Counted from the first letter of the stretch, positions 48,121 to 58,414 are shown. The stretch: 64,000 bases of DNA from Marmoricola sp. URHB0036 (GCF_000426045.1 NZ_AUEP01000003.1:434001-498000); one strand, 5' to 3'. A program made the numbers and translations. The notes: generated by a model not told the origin, from the sequence alone.

Positions 48121-49914
48121 ATGAGCCCCGACGCCCATCTGTCCCTGTCCGAGGGGCAGGAGCACGACGTCTCCGAGTGGGAACAGGCGGCCGCAGCGGT
48201 GCTGCGCAAGGCCCGCCGTCTCGCCGACGACGATGCCGACCACGCGGTCTGGGCGAAGCTCACGCGCCGCACGCTGGACGGCATCGGGATCAGCCCGCTC
48301 GGCACCCCCGCGCTCGTGGCAGGCCTGCCCGACCCGGTTCGCCCACCTGCCCGGGGCGACGGCTGGGACGTCCGCGCGCTGCTGGCGGACCCTGACGCGA
48401 AGGCCGCGCATGACGCGGCCCTCACCGACCTCGAGAACGGCGTCACGTCACTCTGGATCCAGGTCGGGCAGTCCGGCGTCGATGCCGCTGACCTCGCCAC
48501 CGTGCTCGACGGTGTGCTCCTCGACGTCGCGCCGGTCGTGCTCGACGCTCCCTCTGACCCCCTCGGCGTGGCCCACGCGTTTGCCGCGCTCGCCGAGGGC
48601 ACCAACCTCGCTCCCGGGACGAACCTGGGCGTCGATCCGGTCGGTGCTGCGCTGCGCGGAGTGGTCTCGACTGATCACTCGCTTCGCTCGCGGCTCGACC
48701 AGCTCGTACCCGAGGCCGCGACGCTGGCCGGTCGGCTCGGGTGCCGGGCCCTGGTCGTCGACGGGACCGCGGTGCACGACCTCGGCGCCTCCGACGTGCA
48801 GGAGCTCGGCTACGTGCTCGCGCTCGGAGCGCACTACCTGCGCGCGCTGGGGGCAGCGGGTGTTGCGGTCGACGACGCCGCACGGCTGGTCGAGTTCCGG
48901 CTCGCCGCCACCGACCAGCAGTTCGTCACGATCGCCAAGCTGCGCGCCGTACGACGGCTGTGGGCGCGGATGCTGGAGCTGAGTGGGGCCGCGCAGGACA
49001 ACCGGCAGATGGTGCTGCACGCGGTGACCTCGCGGCCGATGATGACGAAGTACGACCCCTGGGTGAACATGCTGCGCACCTGCGTCGCCGCCTTCGCCTC
49101 CGGTGTCGGCGGGGCCGATGCCGTGACGGTGCTGCCGTTCGACTCGCGACTCGGCCTGCCCGACGCGTTCGGCCGCCGGATCGCCCGCAACACCTCGTCG
49201 TTGCTGGTCGAGGAGTCCCACGTCGCCAAGGTCGCCGACCCGGCTGGTGGCGCGTTCGCGGTGGAGAAGCTCACCGACGACCTCGCCGTCGCCGGGTGGC
49301 AGGAGCTCGGCCGGATCGAGGAGGCCGGGGGAGTGGTCGACGGACTCGACGACCTGCGCTCCCGCATCGACCGGGTCGTCGCCGCGCGCGACCAGCAGAT
49401 CGCCGACCGCACGCTGCCGATCACCGGGCTCAGCGAGTTCCCGAATCTGCACGAGACGCTGCCGCAGCGGGCGCCGTACGCCGAGGGTGCCCTCCCGGTC
49501 CGTCCCTACGGACACGCCTTCGAGGCGCTGCGCGACGCGCCGGCAGAGGCGAAGGTCTTCCTCGCCACGATGGGCACCGTCGCCGCGCACACCGCGCGTG
49601 CCACGTTCGCGACCAACCTGTTCGCCGCCGGTGGCATCGACGTGGTCAACGAGGGACGACACGACGACGCTGACGCCGTGCTCGCGCACTACGACGGACA
49701 GCCGGTCGTCTGCCTGGTCGGCCATGACAAGGCGTACGCCGAGTGGGGCTCCGCGCTGGCCAAGGCACTTCGCGAGGCCGGTGCCCAGTGGGTCGTCCTC
49801 GCCGGGCTGCGCACATCTTTGGGGCAGGTCGAGGGCATCGATACCGACGACACCTGCGCGATGGGCGTCGATGCGCTCGACTTCCTGCGTCGTACGAGGG
49901 AGAAGCTGGCATGA
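48121..49914 (+). CDS. mutA: Methylmalonyl-CoA mutase small (non-catalytic) subunit
   Basis: A 597-residue subunit that pairs with MutB to convert methylmalonyl-CoA to succinyl-CoA. Family segments include the [11 protein letters not shown] barrel strand, [19 protein letters not shown], and [22 protein letters not shown]. The C-terminal domain lacks the D-x-H-x2-G B12 signature, as usual for MutA. Residues 181-196 ([16 protein letters not shown]) are coded by a REP-like repeat and look like an insertion relative to the family. It is leaderless, and its end overlaps mutB (ATGA). Confidence 0.95.
   Translation: MSPDAHLSLSEGQEHDVSEWEQAAAAVLRKARRLADDDADHAVWAKLTRRTLDGIGISPLGTPALVAGLPDPVRPPARGDGWDVRALLADPDAKAAHDAALTDLENGVTSLWIQVGQSGVDAADLATVLDGVLLDVAPVVLDAPSDPLGVAHAFAALAEGTNLAPGTNLGVDPVGAALRGVVSTDHSLRSRLDQLVPEAATLAGRLGCRALVVDGTAVHDLGASDVQELGYVLALGAHYLRALGAAGVAVDDAARLVEFRLAATDQQFVTIAKLRAVRRLWARMLELSGAAQDNRQMVLHAVTSRPMMTKYDPWVNMLRTCVAAFASGVGGADAVTVLPFDSRLGLPDAFGRRIARNTSSLLVEESHVAKVADPAGGAFAVEKLTDDLAVAGWQELGRIEEAGGVVDGLDDLRSRIDRVVAARDQQIADRTLPITGLSEFPNLHETLPQRAPYAEGALPVRPYGHAFEALRDAPAEAKVFLATMGTVAAHTARATFATNLFAAGGIDVVNEGRHDDADAVLAHYDGQPVVCLVGHDKAYAEWGSALAKALREAGAQWVVLAGLRTSLGQVEGIDTDDTCAMGVDALDFLRRTREKLA
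48661..48701. repeat. REP-like element embedded in the mutA reading frame
   Basis: GTGGTCTCGACTGATCACTC and the following 21 bases to CGGCTCGACCA copy the intergenic element at 47431-47473 with about three substitutions and two single-base gaps or so. Frame is kept, so the element adds about 14-16 residues to MutA. Confidence 0.75.
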
Positions 49915-52070
49915 GTTCGATTCCCGAGAGCTTCGCCGACCTGCCGCTCGCCGGAGAGGTCACCGCGACCGAGCGCGTCGAGGGAGAGACGTGGGAGTCG
50001 CCCGAGGGCATCGGCATCCTGCCGGTCTACGGTCCCGAGCACCTCGAGGGGCTCGATGCGCTGGACACCTACCCCGGCCTGGCGCCGTACCTCCGCGGCC
50101 CCTACCCGACGATGTACACCACCCAGCCGTGGACGATCCGCCAGTACGCCGGCTTCTCCACCGCCGAGGAGTCCAACGCCTTCTACCGCCGCAACCTGGC
50201 TGCCGGGCAGAAGGGCCTCAGCGTCGCCTTCGACCTCGCCACCCACCGCGGCTACGACTCCGACCACCCGCGGGTGACGGGCGACGTCGGCATGGCCGGC
50301 GTGGCGATCGACTCGATCTACGACGCCCGCACGCTGTTCGAGGGCATCCCCCTCGACGAGATGAGCGTCAGCATGACCATGAACGGCGCAGTGCTGCCGG
50401 TGATGGCGCTCTACATCGCCGCCGCCGAGGAGCAGGGGGTGAAGCCGGAGCAGCTCACGGGGACGATCCAGAACGACATCCTCAAGGAGTTCATGGTCCG
50501 CAACACCTACATCTACCCCCCGCAGCCGAGCATGCGGATCATCAGCGACATCTTCGGCTACACCTCGCAGAAGATGCCGCGGTTCAACTCCATCTCGATC
50601 TCCGGCTACCACATCCAGGAGGCCGGGGCGACCGCCGACCTCGAGCTGGCCTACACGCTGGCCGACGGTGTCGAGTACATCCGCGCCGGCCTGGACGCGG
50701 GCCTGACCATCGACGAGTTCGCACCTCGGCTGAGCTTCTTCTGGGCCATCGGCATGAACTTCTTCATGGAGGTCGCCAAGATGCGCGCGGCCCGCGCGCT
50801 CTGGGCCCGGCTGGTCAGCCAGTTCGAGCCGCAGAACCCCAAGTCGCTCTCGTTGCGCACGCACAGCCAGACCTCCGGCTGGTCGCTGACCGCACAGGAC
50901 GTGTTCAACAACGTGCAGCGCACCTGCATCGAGGCGATGGCCGCGACCCAGGGCCACACCCAGTCGCTGCACACCAACGCCCTCGACGAGGCGATCGCGC
51001 TGCCGACCGACTTCTCCGCACGCATCGCGCGCAACACCCAACTGCTGCTGCAGCAGGAGTCGGGTACGACGGGCACCATCGACCCGTGGGCCGGTTCCTA
51101 CTACGTCGAGCGACTGACCCACGACCTCGCCGAGCGCGCCTGGGCCCACATCACCGAGGCCGAGGAGCACGGTGGCATGGCCAAGGCGATCGAGGAGGGT
51201 CTCCCGAAGATGCGCATCGAGGAGGCGGCCGCCCGCACCCAAGCGCGCCTCGACTCCGGTGCGCAGAAGCTGATCGGCGTGAACACCTACCGCCTCGCTG
51301 ACGAGGACCCGCTCGACGTGCTGCGCGTCGACAACGCCAGCGTCTACAAGCAGCAGCTGGCCAAGCTCGAGCGGCTGCGCGAGGAGCGCGACGCCGACGA
51401 GGTGGAGCGCACCCTGCACGCGTTGACGAAGTCGGCCGAGGATGGCCACGTCCACGGCTCGCTCGACGGCAACCTGCTGGCCCTCGCGGTCGACGCCGCC
51501 CGCGCCAAGGCCACCGTCGGCGAGATCTCCGAGGCACTGGAGAAGGTCTACGGCCGTCACCAGGCCGTCATCCGTACGATCTCTGGCGTGTACAAGCGGG
51601 AGTCGGGCAGCAACGAGGCCATGGAGAAGGTGCTCGCCGCAACGGACCAGTTCGCCGAGGACGAGGGCCGCCGCCCGCGCATCCTGGTCGCGAAGATGGG
51701 GCAGGACGGCCACGACCGCGGCCAGAAGGTCATCGTCACCGCCTTCGCCGACATGGGCTTCGACGTCGACGTCGGCCCGCTGTTCTCCACGCCGGAGGAG
51801 GTCGCCCAGCAGGCAGTCGATGCCGACGTGCACATCGTCGGCGTCAACTCCCTCGCTGCCGGTCACCTCACGCTGGTGCCGGCGTTGAAGGAGGCACTGG
51901 TCGAGCTCGGTGCCGACGACGTGATGATCGTGGTCGGCGGCGTGATCCCGCCCGACGACGTACCCACGCTGCTGGAGATGGGCGCGGCCGCCGTCTTCCC
52001 GCCCGGCACCGTCATCGCCGAGGCCGCGCTCGACCTGCTGCAGAAGCTGTCGACCCAGCTCGGCCACTGA
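49911..52070 (+). CDS. mutB: Methylmalonyl-CoA mutase large (catalytic) subunit
   Basis: A 719-residue adenosylcobalamin enzyme. The TIM barrel binds CoA through segments such as [19 protein letters not shown] and [24 protein letters not shown] and [16 protein letters not shown] follow. The C-terminal B12 domain has MGQDGHDRG with the cobalt-ligating H601. It is coupled to mutA (ATGA) and meaB (TGATG), forming one operon. Confidence 0.98.
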   Translation: MSSIPESFADLPLAGEVTATERVEGETWESPEGIGILPVYGPEHLEGLDALDTYPGLAPYLRGPYPTMYTTQPWTIRQYAGFSTAEESNAFYRRNLAAGQKGLSVAFDLATHRGYDSDHPRVTGDVGMAGVAIDSIYDARTLFEGIPLDEMSVSMTMNGAVLPVMALYIAAAEEQGVKPEQLTGTIQNDILKEFMVRNTYIYPPQPSMRIISDIFGYTSQKMPRFNSISISGYHIQEAGATADLELAYTLADGVEYIRAGLDAGLTIDEFAPRLSFFWAIGMNFFMEVAKMRAARALWARLVSQFEPQNPKSLSLRTHSQTSGWSLTAQDVFNNVQRTCIEAMAATQGHTQSLHTNALDEAIALPTDFSARIARNTQLLLQQESGTTGTIDPWAGSYYVERLTHDLAERAWAHITEAEEHGGMAKAIEEGLPKMRIEEAAARTQARLDSGAQKLIGVNTYRLADEDPLDVLRVDNASVYKQQLAKLERLREERDADEVERTLHALTKSAEDGHVHGSLDGNLLALAVDAARAKATVGEISEALEKVYGRHQAVIRTISGVYKRESGSNEAMEKVLAATDQFAEDEGRRPRILVAKMGQDGHDRGQKVIVTAFADMGFDVDVGPLFSTPEEVAQQAVDADVHIVGVNSLAAGHLTLVPALKEALVELGADDVMIVVGGVIPPDDVPTLLEMGAAAVFPPGTVIAEAALDLLQKLSTQLGH

Positions 52071-53050
52071 TGGCCACCGTCGACGTCCAGGCACTGGTCG
52101 AGGGCGTCCGCGCCGGCAGGCGCGCCTCGGTCTCCCGGGCCATCACGCTGGTCGAGTCCGGACGCGCCGACCACCGCGTCGCCGCCCGCGAGCTGCTGAC
52201 CGAGCTCACCGATCCACACGTCGACTGCGTGCGGGTCGGCATCTCCGGCGTCCCCGGCGTGGGCAAGTCGACGTTCATCGAGACACTCGGCTCCCAGCTG
52301 ACCGGAGAGGGCAAGCGGGTCGGCGTGCTCGCCGTGGACCCGTCGTCGGTCCGCACCGGCGGCTCGGTGCTCGGCGACAAGACGCGGATGGCGAAGCTGT
52401 CGGCCGACCCGAACGCCTACATCCGCCCCTCGCCCGCCGCCGGCACGCTCGGTGGCGTCGCCCGGGCCACGACACAGGCGATGATCGTGCTCGAGGCGGC
52501 AGGGTACGACGTCGTACTCGTCGAAACGGTGGGGGTCGGCCAGTCCGAGGTCACCGTGGCCGGCATGGTCGACACCTTCCTGTTCCTCACCATCGCCCGC
52601 ACCGGCGACCAGCTCCAGGGCATCAAGAAGGGCATCCTCGAGATCGCCGACGTGATCGCGGTCAACAAGGCCGACGGAGACCGGGCAACCGAGGCTCGCT
52701 CGGCCGCGAAGGAGCTCTCGGGGGCGCTGCGGCTGGTGCACTCCTCGGGCGAGGGCTGGATCCCTCCGGTGCTCACCTGCTCGGGACTGGAAGGCACCGG
52801 CGTCGACGAGGTCTGGGAGCGCGTCCTGTCGCACCGCTCGTTCCTGGGAGAGGAGGGGCTCGCCTCCAAGCGGGCCGAGCAGCAGCTCGACTTCACCTGG
52901 GCCCTGCTCCGCGACGAGCTCGACCAGCGCCTGCGCCGCTCGCCCGGCGTACGCGCCATCCGCGAGGACGTACGCCGCGCCCTGCTGGCCGGCGAGCTGA
53001 CCGCCCCCCTGGCCGCCGACCGCCTGATCGCGGCCTACGACGAGGACTGA
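52070..53050 (+). CDS. meaB: MeaB, G-protein chaperone of methylmalonyl-CoA mutase
   Basis: A 326-residue GTPase that guards loading and repair of the mutase cofactor. The P-loop GVPGVGKST, VLAVDPSSVRTGGSVLGDKTRM, ETVGVGQSE and NKADG motifs are present, with a C-terminal dimerisation arm. The start overlaps the mutB stop by one base (TGATG). Confidence 0.96.
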   Translation: MATVDVQALVEGVRAGRRASVSRAITLVESGRADHRVAARELLTELTDPHVDCVRVGISGVPGVGKSTFIETLGSQLTGEGKRVGVLAVDPSSVRTGGSVLGDKTRMAKLSADPNAYIRPSPAAGTLGGVARATTQAMIVLEAAGYDVVLVETVGVGQSEVTVAGMVDTFLFLTIARTGDQLQGIKKGILEIADVIAVNKADGDRATEARSAAKELSGALRLVHSSGEGWIPPVLTCSGLEGTGVDEVWERVLSHRSFLGEEGLASKRAEQQLDFTWALLRDELDQRLRRSPGVRAIREDVRRALLAGELTAPLAADRLIAAYDED

Positions 53051-53057
53051 CTGCCGG

Positions 53058-53477
53058 TCACTCCAGGGATGAGCGAAGCTCGTCGACGACGTTGCCGTCC
53101 GGGTCCAGGGCCACCCAGTGACCGAAGCCCTCGGGATGCAGGCGAGCGAGTTCGGCCATCCGTTCCTCATCCGGGTCCACGGGAAGGGCAGAGCTCTCCG
53201 AGGGAACCAGCTCGTAGTTCTCGTAGATGAGGAACCGCTCGTGTGCCCCCACCGCGAGCACGGATTTCCTGACCTCCTCCGCGGCCCGCGAGAAGTCGCC
53301 CCAGGGGATGCAGACCATCTGGTCCCACTCGTGCGCGGACATCAGGATCTCGACGTGCCTCGCGGGATCGTCAGGAGTCGCGACGGCTACTTGGATCCTG
53401 CCGGGGGCGACCTCCGTCGCGATGCTCCACTCGTTGAGAGACTCGAGCAGCCGTGGCCAGAGCCGTTCATAGGTCAC
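53058..53477 (-). CDS. Hypothetical cytoplasmic protein
   Basis: A 139-residue protein with no recognised domain. It is soluble and acidic, with an early (V)TYERLWPRLLESLNEWS helix, beta strands around a MSAHEWDQM segment and ALDPDGNVVDEL at the end. The GTG at 53477 is preferred; GGAGG lies 12 bases upstream. An in-frame ATG at 53531 would add 18 atypical residues. It converges on meaB with 7 bases between stops. Confidence 0.6.
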   Translation of the reverse strand: MTYERLWPRLLESLNEWSIATEVAPGRIQVAVATPDDPARHVEILMSAHEWDQMVCIPWGDFSRAAEEVRKSVLAVGAHERFLIYENYELVPSESSALPVDPDEERMAELARLHPEGFGHWVALDPDGNVVDELRSSLE

Positions 53478-53580
53478 ACGCCCAGCATGCCTCCACGTTG
53501 CCAAGGACGCGAACGCAAAGGTTTTCCACATCTTCGCTCACACTATCGAAACTGTCGGTGGTGACTGGTTGACTTGGCTC

Positions 53581-54924
53581 ATGCAGGTCACCAATCGCAC
53601 CGCCACCGTCGTGGGAGAGCACGACGCTCCCGGTGACGTGCTCGGGTTCATCCGGGTTCGCCGCGCCGACGCCAACGCGGCCGATGTCGACGTGCTCGCG
53701 GCGGCGACCGTGTGGGGCGAGCAGCACCCCGTGAAGTCGATCCACGACGCGGCGTTCTGGCCGGGGACTACAGCGATCGGCGGCGAGACCGGTCTGGCGT
53801 TGGCCGGTGAGGGTGCACCGTTGGTGGCGGAGTTCTGCGTCGCCGAGCTCGCAGCCGCGTTGGGGGTGTCCACCGATTCGGGTCGGATCCTGATGGCCCA
53901 CGGGCTGGAGCTGAAGTACCGCCTGCGGCGCCTGCACCGGCGGGTGACCGCAGGCGAGGTGCCGGTGTGGCGGGCGCGCAGGGTCGCGGAGCAGACGATG
54001 TCGCTCTCGCCCGAGGCAGCGGCGTTCGTCGACGCCCAGGTCGCTGCGTTCGCACACTCCATCGGGCCAGCCGCGCTCGACCGGCTGGTCGAGGAGGCCA
54101 AGGCCCGCTTCATGCCCGACCAGGCTGACGCCGACGCCCAGAGCGCTGCCGAGCGCCGGCACGTCACCTTCCACCACCAGCAGGTCTCCTTCGACGGCAC
54201 CACGTTCGTGGAGGCGGAGCTCGACCTGGCCGATGCCCTCGACCTGGACGCCGCCCTCAGTGCGGGCGCCGAGTCCCTGGCTGCCGCGGGGTGTGGCGAG
54301 TCCCTCGACGTACGCCGGGCGATGGCCGCCGGCGATCTGGCTCGCCGCCAGCTCGCTCTCGACCTCGACACCTCCGACCCCGGACAGCCGACTGGTCGTC
54401 GCCCGAAGCCGCGTCGACAGGTGGTGCTCTACGTGCACCTCTCCGAGGCGGCGATCGAGGGGTCCGGCCCGGGGATCGCCCGGGTGGAGAACCAGCACCG
54501 TCTCGTCACCGCCGACCAGGTCCGCACATGGTGTGCCAACCCCGACGCCAGCGTCGTCGTGAAGCCGGTCATCGACCTGGCCGAGCACATCCACGTCGAG
54601 GCCTACGAGGTGCCCGACCGGTTGGCCGAGCAGACCGAGCTGCGCGACGTCACCTGCGCTTTCCCGTGGTGTGCACGGCCCGCTCGGACGAGCGAGAAGG
54701 ACCACGTCGTCCCCCACGCCCGCGGCGGCCCCACCTGCTCGGAGAACATCGCCCCGCTCTGCAAGCGACATCACCGCCTCAAGACCCACGCCCACGGTTG
54801 GACCTACACCGTCCTCGACCCCGGCACCTACCTGTGGACCAGCCCGCACGGCTACCAGTTCCTCCGCGACCACACCGGCACCACCGACGTCAGCAACGAT
54901 CGTCGGCGCCCACCCGACCACTAG
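53581..54924 (+). CDS. DUF222 and HNH endonuclease domain protein (13E12 repeat family)
   Basis: A 447-residue protein. The DUF222 part spans most of the N-terminal 300 residues; the C-terminal HNH domain has CAFPWC, then KDHVVPHARGGPTCSENIAPLCKRHHRLKTH, with zinc-type Cys and the catalytic His. Members occur in many copies in actinobacterial genomes and behave like mobile or selfish genes, but their role is unresolved. The ATG at 53581 is chosen; a TTG four codons earlier is possible. A hairpin follows the gene. Confidence 0.88.
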   Translation: MQVTNRTATVVGEHDAPGDVLGFIRVRRADANAADVDVLAAATVWGEQHPVKSIHDAAFWPGTTAIGGETGLALAGEGAPLVAEFCVAELAAALGVSTDSGRILMAHGLELKYRLRRLHRRVTAGEVPVWRARRVAEQTMSLSPEAAAFVDAQVAAFAHSIGPAALDRLVEEAKARFMPDQADADAQSAAERRHVTFHHQQVSFDGTTFVEAELDLADALDLDAALSAGAESLAAAGCGESLDVRRAMAAGDLARRQLALDLDTSDPGQPTGRRPKPRRQVVLYVHLSEAAIEGSGPGIARVENQHRLVTADQVRTWCANPDASVVVKPVIDLAEHIHVEAYEVPDRLAEQTELRDVTCAFPWCARPARTSEKDHVVPHARGGPTCSENIAPLCKRHHRLKTHAHGWTYTVLDPGTYLWTSPHGYQFLRDHTGTTDVSNDRRRPPDH

Positions 54925-54976
54925 CTCCACCGCCCTGCACCCCGCCGACTCACGCCACGGCGGGGGCATCGGCATG

Positions 54977-55004
54977 CGCGCTACGTCTAGGCCTTTGTAG
55001 CGCG
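54977..55004 (+). terminator. Hairpin after the HNH gene
   Basis: CGCGCTAC (54977-54984) pairs perfectly with GTAGCGCG (54997-55004) across a 12-base loop, about 50 bases after the HNH stop. Confidence 0.5.
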
Positions 55005-55049
55005 ACGCGCGCGCTCATGGCGATGTGAGGACACGGTCTCCCGGATCGG

Positions 55050-55325
55050 CTACCCGTGTCGCACTACGCGGTAGATGGTCTCTGATGTCGGCGCTGGGCG
55101 TGGCACGTCATTCCAACCGATCTCTTCGGCCTTTCCGGCGATGGCGGCCTTGACGTGAGCCACGTCGACATCGTCATCGAAGAAGGCGATGGACAAACCG
55201 TTACCGGACTCGGGATCCACGAGATGGTAGGCATCTTGCACACCGGGCACCGTCTTGGCCGCGTCGATAACCCACTGCCGGTCATCGTCAGGCATTGGCT
55301 CCCATACAGCTACGCGGGCAATCAT
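55050..55325 (-). CDS. Small protein of the dimeric alpha/beta-barrel (ABM-like) type
   Basis: A 91-residue protein. MIARVAVWEPMPDDDRQWVIDAAKTVPGVQ, a strand with LSIAFFDDD, and a helix with VKAAIAGKAEEIG give the beta-alpha-beta-beta-alpha-beta pattern of antibiotic-monooxygenase-like barrels, but no catalytic residues are evident. The ATG follows AGGAGG by five bases, which is strong support. Confidence 0.65.
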   Translation of the reverse strand: MIARVAVWEPMPDDDRQWVIDAAKTVPGVQDAYHLVDPESGNGLSIAFFDDDVDVAHVKAAIAGKAEEIGWNDVPRPAPTSETIYRVVRHG

Positions 55326-55441
55326 GCCGGCCTCCTGATTGGTTGTGTGTCCCAAACGTAGTGCGGAACGCACGGTGTGCCGCCGTCCGTACATGCCGCG
55401 ATGCGAGCTGATCTGCCGACCTCAGTGTGTCTCGGAGCGCG

Positions 55442-56266
55442 TCAGGCTTGCTCGCCCAGCCATTGACTCAGGCAGGTTGCCATTGCCGTTGGTTGGTCGA
55501 GCTGGATGAGGTGCCCGGCGTCCTCGACCAGGTGTGTCCTGGCCCCGGGAATGATCGCGCCCAGCCGATGGGCGCGGTCGACGGGAATCCACGTGTCCTG
55601 CTGCCCCCAGACCACCAGGACCGGGATGTCCACCTCGGAGTACCGGGGTTCGATCTCGTCGGTGTAGCGCTGGTCCGCCTGGGCGATCTGACGATAGAAA
55701 GCAGCCTGTCCCTCGGCGCCACGCCATGGCGAGACCAGCATCTCCATGGCGCTCGAGGTCAGGCCGACGTGACTGGCGCCTGCGATGTAGGAGCGCACCA
55801 CACCCTCATGGATGGACGGCGGTACGGCGCTGAACACGTCGGCGTGCTCCCGGACCAACCGGAAGAAGTCCGAACCCCAGGGAGCCAGGGCCACGACGTC
55901 GACCAAGGCCAGCGATGCGAAGGCGGCCTGGTGCAGCAGGTGAGCGCGTAGGGCGACTGCCCCTCCGTAGTCGTGCGCCACGACGTGCGGCGCCCGGACT
56001 CCCCAGTGATCAAGCAGGTCGGCGAACAGCTCGCCTTGGACGTCGAGGGAAACCGGGTGGTCGGCGTGCTTCGACGACTGCCCGTACCCCGGCATGTCCC
56101 ACAGGTACACCGTGTAGCGGGTGGCGAGCGCCTCGGCATACGGTCGCCAGAGCTGGGAGGACCACGGGGTGCCGTGACAGAACACGACGTCGGGACCAGA
56201 TCCCATCCGTTCCCAGCGCACCGCGCGGCCGCCCCAAGAGAACGTCTCGCCCAGCACGAGCGCCAT
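55442..56266 (-). CDS. Alpha/beta hydrolase with Asp nucleophile
   Basis: A 274-residue hydrolase of the haloalkane dehalogenase/epoxide hydrolase branch. HGTPWSS is the oxyanion region, the nucleophile elbow is AHDYGGAVAL, the acid is in WGQQDTWIP and the His in AGHLIQLD. Substrate unknown. Initiation at the ATG at 56266 lacks a good ribosome-binding site. Confidence 0.86.
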   Translation of the reverse strand: MALVLGETFSWGGRAVRWERMGSGPDVVFCHGTPWSSQLWRPYAEALATRYTVYLWDMPGYGQSSKHADHPVSLDVQGELFADLLDHWGVRAPHVVAHDYGGAVALRAHLLHQAAFASLALVDVVALAPWGSDFFRLVREHADVFSAVPPSIHEGVVRSYIAGASHVGLTSSAMEMLVSPWRGAEGQAAFYRQIAQADQRYTDEIEPRYSEVDIPVLVVWGQQDTWIPVDRAHRLGAIIPGARTHLVEDAGHLIQLDQPTAMATCLSQWLGEQA

Positions 56267-56328
56267 GCTGGCACACAGCCGTCCGGAACGTCCCTGATCG
56301 GTTCCCGCGGTGCGGGGGAGTGAACCGC

Positions 56329-56334
56329 CATACT
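56329..56334 (+). promoter_or_regulatory. Putative -10 element of the single-TM protein gene
   Basis: CATACT ends seven bases before the ATG at 56342; no Shine-Dalgarno is present. Confidence 0.4.
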
Positions 56335-56341
56335 CCGATCC

Positions 56342-57079
56342 ATGAGCGAGCCCCCGCCTCGCGACCCGGACAGCGACACCGAGGCCGACCGGACTCCGGT
56401 GCCGGTGCGCGAGCGCGTCGACGGCTACTTCCGCAACGGCGTCTGGGTGCCGCGCGGCACCGAACCGGACCCGCAGCCACCGAGCTGGCGCGAGCGGCTG
56501 GAGGGCCGCTTCGGGATCAGCCTCGAGGACCGGCGGCTGTGGATCGGGGCGGCCGCGGTGGTGCTCCTCGTCGTCGTGATCGCGGTGAGCGCCAGCGGTG
56601 GCGCGCCGGCGCGCAAGCCGCGGGAGGAGCGCGAGTTCCTCAGGGCGGTGGCGCACGGCCAGGCCGCCGTGAAGGACGGCAACGACATCACTCTGGTCAC
56701 TGCCGCCCGGGACCGGGCGAGCGCGGTGTGCGCCCTGCTGCCGCCGGGCGGCGCGGTCAAGGACTGGGTCGGCACGATCACCAAGGTCGGCACGGTGCTC
56801 GGGGGCAAGCAGGGCCAGGTCGCGGTCAAGGTGGCCGACGACGTGCAGCTGCACACCTGGAGTCGTGCGTCGGAGGACGCCAAGGCCCACACGCTGGTCG
56901 ACCCCAACTCCGACGTCTACCGGGAGCTGGCCGACCTCGAGAAGGGCGATCAGGTGCGCTTCAGTGGCGCCTTCGTGCCCAAGGGCGCGACCTGCATCCA
57001 CGAGACCAGCCTGTTCGCGCGCAACGGGATGCTCACTCCCGGCTTCGTCTTCCGGTTCACGGCGGTGGGCCCGCGCTGA
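56342..57079 (+). CDS. Single-pass membrane protein of unknown function
   Basis: A 245-residue protein: a polar Pro/Asp-rich cytoplasmic part (1-75), one membrane helix (WIGAAAVVLLVVVIAV, about 77-93) and an extracytoplasmic domain of about 150 residues with a predicted beta fold (WVGTITKVGTVLGGKQGQVAVKV) and two Cys. The beta part resembles OB-like folds, which is only a pattern impression. It sits 26 bases before the amidohydrolase gene, which seems to have its own promoter. Confidence 0.7.
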   Translation: MSEPPPRDPDSDTEADRTPVPVRERVDGYFRNGVWVPRGTEPDPQPPSWRERLEGRFGISLEDRRLWIGAAAVVLLVVVIAVSASGGAPARKPREEREFLRAVAHGQAAVKDGNDITLVTAARDRASAVCALLPPGGAVKDWVGTITKVGTVLGGKQGQVAVKVADDVQLHTWSRASEDAKAHTLVDPNSDVYRELADLEKGDQVRFSGAFVPKGATCIHETSLFARNGMLTPGFVFRFTAVGPR

Positions 57080-57091
57080 CGGACGGGCCGA

Positions 57092-57097
57092 TAGTCT
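57092..57097 (+). promoter_or_regulatory. -10 element, probable leaderless promoter of the amidohydrolase
   Basis: TAGTCT ends eight bases before the GTG at 57106. Confidence 0.5.
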
Positions 57098-57105
57098 TGT
57101 CCGTT

Positions 57106-58311
57106 GTGACCTCCGCTGCCCCAATCGACCATCCCGGCCTGCTCCAGTCAGTGCTCGCCGGCGTCGACGCGGTCTCGGACCAGCTGATCGAGGTACGCCG
57201 CGACCTCCATGCCCACCCCGAGCTGTCGTGGACCGAGGAGCGCACCTCCTCGGTGATCGCCAAGCGGCTCGACCAGGTCGGCCTGGTGCCGACACCGCTG
57301 CCGCGCAACGGCCTGATGGTCGACATCGGCACCCAGCCCGGGCCACTCGTCGCGCTGCGGGCCGACCTCGATGCGCTGCCGGTGGACGACCGCACCGGTG
57401 ACCCGTGGGCCAGCACGGTGCAGGGGGTGGCGCACGCCTGCGGCCACGACCTGCACGCCTCGGCACTGCTCGGCGCCGGCCTGGCGCTGGCCGGGATCGC
57501 CGACCGGATGCCGGGACGCGTCCGGCTGATCTTCCAGCCGGCCGAGGAGGTCATGCCCGGCGGAGCGCTGATGGCCATCGAGGCCGGAGCCCTCGACGGC
57601 GTCTCGCGGATCTTCGGCCTGCACGCCGACCCCGCCACGGACGTCGGCACCGTAGGCCTGCGCGAGGGGCCGCTCACCGGCGCCGCCGACTCGCTCGACG
57701 TGCTGCTCGACGGCAAGGGCGGGCACACCTCACGCCCGCACCTGACCGAGGACCTGACCTTCGCGCTCGGCAAGCTGGTCACCGAGCTGCCCGCGGTGCT
57801 CTCCCGCCGCCTCGACCCGCGCGCGGGCGTGAGCGTGGTGTGGGGCATCGTCCGCTCCGGCTCGGCCGTCAACGTCATCCCCTCCACCGGCCGCGCCGGC
57901 GGGACCGTGCGCATGCTCGACGCCGTCGCCTGGGCCGAGGCGGAGGAGCTGGTCCGGGACACGATCGAGCAGATCGTGGAGCCGTACGGCGTCGAGCCGA
58001 CCGTCACCTATGTCCGCGGGGTGCCGCCGGTCGTCAACGAGCACCGCTCGACCGTCATCCTCGGCAAGGCAGTGGAGGCGGTGCTCGGCGAGGAGGCCAA
58101 CGTGGCCACCACGCAGAGCCTGGGCGGCGAGGACTTCGCGTGGTACCTCGAGAGCGTTCCCGGCGCGATGGGCCGCCTCGGCACGCGCACACCAGGCGGT
58201 CCGACGTACGACCTCCACCAGGGCGATCTCCGGGTGGACGAACGGGCCATTTCGGTCGGCGCCAAGGTGCTGGCCGCCGCAGCGCTGAAGTCGATGGTCA
58301 CCGACCGATAA
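57106..58311 (+). CDS. M20-family amidohydrolase
   Basis: A 401-residue metalloenzyme of the aminoacylase/hippurate hydrolase group. RRDLHAHPELSWTEERT, ACGHDLHAS (metal His and Asp), FQPAEEVMPGGA (catalytic Glu) and SLGGEDFAWYL are the family motifs. It hydrolyses an N-acyl or amide bond; the substrate is unknown. It precedes the nucleoside transport operon by 100 bases. Confidence 0.92.
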   Translation: MTSAAPIDHPGLLQSVLAGVDAVSDQLIEVRRDLHAHPELSWTEERTSSVIAKRLDQVGLVPTPLPRNGLMVDIGTQPGPLVALRADLDALPVDDRTGDPWASTVQGVAHACGHDLHASALLGAGLALAGIADRMPGRVRLIFQPAEEVMPGGALMAIEAGALDGVSRIFGLHADPATDVGTVGLREGPLTGAADSLDVLLDGKGGHTSRPHLTEDLTFALGKLVTELPAVLSRRLDPRAGVSVVWGIVRSGSAVNVIPSTGRAGGTVRMLDAVAWAEAEELVRDTIEQIVEPYGVEPTVTYVRGVPPVVNEHRSTVILGKAVEAVLGEEANVATTQSLGGEDFAWYLESVPGAMGRLGTRTPGGPTYDLHQGDLRVDERAISVGAKVLAAAALKSMVTDR

Positions 58312-58361
58312 CACTTCCCGGGATGTCCGCGCGACTGGTAGGTGCCTCCCGCCCGCTCGCA

Positions 58362-58367
58362 TAGGGT
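58362..58367 (+). promoter_or_regulatory. Putative -10 element of the BMP lipoprotein gene
   Basis: TAGGGT lies 47 bases before the start; the transcript would carry a leader with a GAGGAGG ribosome-binding site. Confidence 0.4.
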
Positions 58368-58414
58368 GCCGTCCGTACGTGCCGGGGAGCGGCACCCAAG
58401 ATCGAGGAGGCATC

